Shown piece after piece: positions 39,848 through 40,607 of a stretch of 40,607 nt of DNA. The notes under the pieces are model-generated. The model worked only from the letters and a program-made list of their open reading frames with translations. It had not been told where the DNA came from and searched no databases. The stretch's first letter is position 1. Each line of letters opens with the position of its first letter. A program made the translations under genes and the position numbers. The DNA is taken from positions 1-40,607 of the forward strand of contig CAMLHP010000002.1 of the NCBI GenBank assembly GCA_946479805.1, in the 5' to 3' direction. Origin of the DNA: an uncultured Gemmatimonadota bacterium. Lineage in GTDB: Bacteria; Gemmatimonadota; Gemmatimonadetes; Gemmatimonadales; GWC2-71-9.

Positions 39848-40607
39848 ATGACCGACACACCCGCTCAACATTCACTACTGGACCTCGCTCCCGCGGCCGC
39901 CCGCGAGCTGCTGGAGTCCTGGGCCCGCGACCGCTCCCTGCCCAGATATCGGGTGGATCAACTCATGCGGCGGCTGTGGCAGGCTCCGGTGGCGTCCTGG
40001 GCGGACGCGACCGAGCTGCCGCTGGCCCTCCGGGCGGAACTCGACCGTGAATTGCCGCTGTCACGGCTGGTGCTGGACGTGGCGGAACAGTCGGCGGACG
40101 GCACCCGGAAGTACCTGTGGCGGCTGCATGACGGTGAGGCCATCGAGTCGGTGTTGATCCCGTCAGGCAGCCGCCGCACGCTCTGCATTTCCTCGCAGGC
40201 GGGCTGCGCACTCAAATGCGCCTTCTGCGCCACTGGAACCATGGGTTTCCGCAGGAACCTCTCGCCGTTCGAGATCGCCGGACAAGTGCGCGAGATCGTG
40301 CTGGCGACCCCGGAGGACAAGCCCACCAACGTGGTGTACATGGGCATGGGCGAGCCGTTGCTAAACTGGCCTTCGGTGGACGTGTCGCTTTCGGTCCTGA
40401 ATGACCCGACGGGCTTCGGCATAGGAGCACGCCACATCACGGTGTCCACAGTGGGAATCCTTCCGGGGATGGAGGAGTTTGCACGGCGGCCAGAGCAGTT
40501 CCGCCTGGCCATTTCGCTCCATGCACCAGACGCGGCCCAGCGGGCCGGCATTATGCCGATCCAGAAGAAGTACCCGCTCGATGAGGTGCTTGCCGCTGCG
40601 GAAGCCT
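39848..40607 (+). CDS. rlmN: 23S rRNA/tRNA adenine C2-methyltransferase RlmN, N-terminal part
   Basis: A radical SAM enzyme that methylates A2503 of 23S rRNA and A37 of some tRNAs. About 253 codons are present and the C-terminus is off the window. The radical SAM cluster motif is CALKCAFCATGTMGFRRNLS (CxxxCxxC). Before it is ESVLIPSGSRRTLCISSQAG, and after it VVYMGMGEPLLNW, ITVSTVGILPGM and LAISLHAPD, all RlmN signatures. ATG 39848 gives the normal N-terminus. It is divergent from the EIIA gene across a 117-base gap. Confidence 0.95.
   Translation, partial: MTDTPAQHSLLDLAPAAARELLESWARDRSLPRYRVDQLMRRLWQAPVASWADATELPLALRAELDRELPLSRLVLDVAEQSADGTRKYLWRLHDGEAIESVLIPSGSRRTLCISSQAGCALKCAFCATGTMGFRRNLSPFEIAGQVREIVLATPEDKPTNVVYMGMGEPLLNWPSVDVSLSVLNDPTGFGIGARHITVSTVGILPGMEEFARRPEQFRLAISLHAPDAAQRAGIMPIQKKYPLDEVLAAAEA

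Overview
The window is a GC-rich bacterial chromosome segment with no phage, plasmid or insertion-sequence genes. The mix of genes (bacterial-type AspRS, RNase G, FloA/NfeD, a PgpH-type cyclic-di-AMP phosphodiesterase, outer-membrane barrels and lipoproteins) indicates a diderm. Several promoters read TTG-N19..21-TANNTTT, which resembles the -33/-7 promoters of the Bacteroidetes (FCB) group, and the general style suggests a Gemmatimonadota-like organism. That placement is inference; no rRNA gene is present.

Region by region. 1-1873 (minus): the N-terminal part of leucyl aminopeptidase and a MOSC protein behind an octamer-repeat hairpin. 1884-2968 (plus): murB and tRNA-Leu(CAA). 3012-5344 (minus): nfeD-floA-hypothetical, a bacterial flotillin unit. 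5401-8752 (plus): a glycerophosphodiesterase and two amidohydrolases, the second without its metal ligands. 8830-11717 (minus): RNase G/E, bL21, bL27 and a coiled-coil protein. 11903-13120 (minus) is an acyl-CoA dehydrogenase, divergent from a PQQ-type sugar dehydrogenase lipoprotein (13306-14469), with an eight-copy heptamer array between them. 14539-15891 (minus) is a short RecQ. 16115-17927 (minus) holds three small outer-membrane barrels, two of them paralogues.

From 39730 down to 18139 nineteen minus-strand genes run without a break and mostly overlap by 1-8 bases. The upstream half is housekeeping and membrane homeostasis: PTS IIA-like, AspRS, PhoH, PgpH, YbeY, two CorC/CNNM proteins, MgtE, an ABC1/UbiB kinase-like protein and a SulP transporter. 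The downstream half is a catabolic module: MeaB-type GTPase, B12-dependent mutase large subunit, an eRF1-like (baeRF) protein, the mutase B12 subunit, a carboxyltransferase, AtuA, an AtuA C-terminal-domain protein, an enoyl-CoA hydratase and a small membrane protein. The mutase has the Phe/Gln pair of isobutyryl-CoA mutase, not the Tyr/Arg pair of methylmalonyl-CoA mutase, so the module probably handles branched acyl-CoAs. rlmN starts divergently at 39848 and leaves the window.

The two most unusual things are (i) a family of intergenic hairpins, each built from a different 7- or 8-base tandem unit, which in three cases include the stop codon of a neighbouring gene, and (ii) the isobutyryl-CoA mutase/AtuA/carboxylase operon with a release-factor-like gene between the two mutase subunits.
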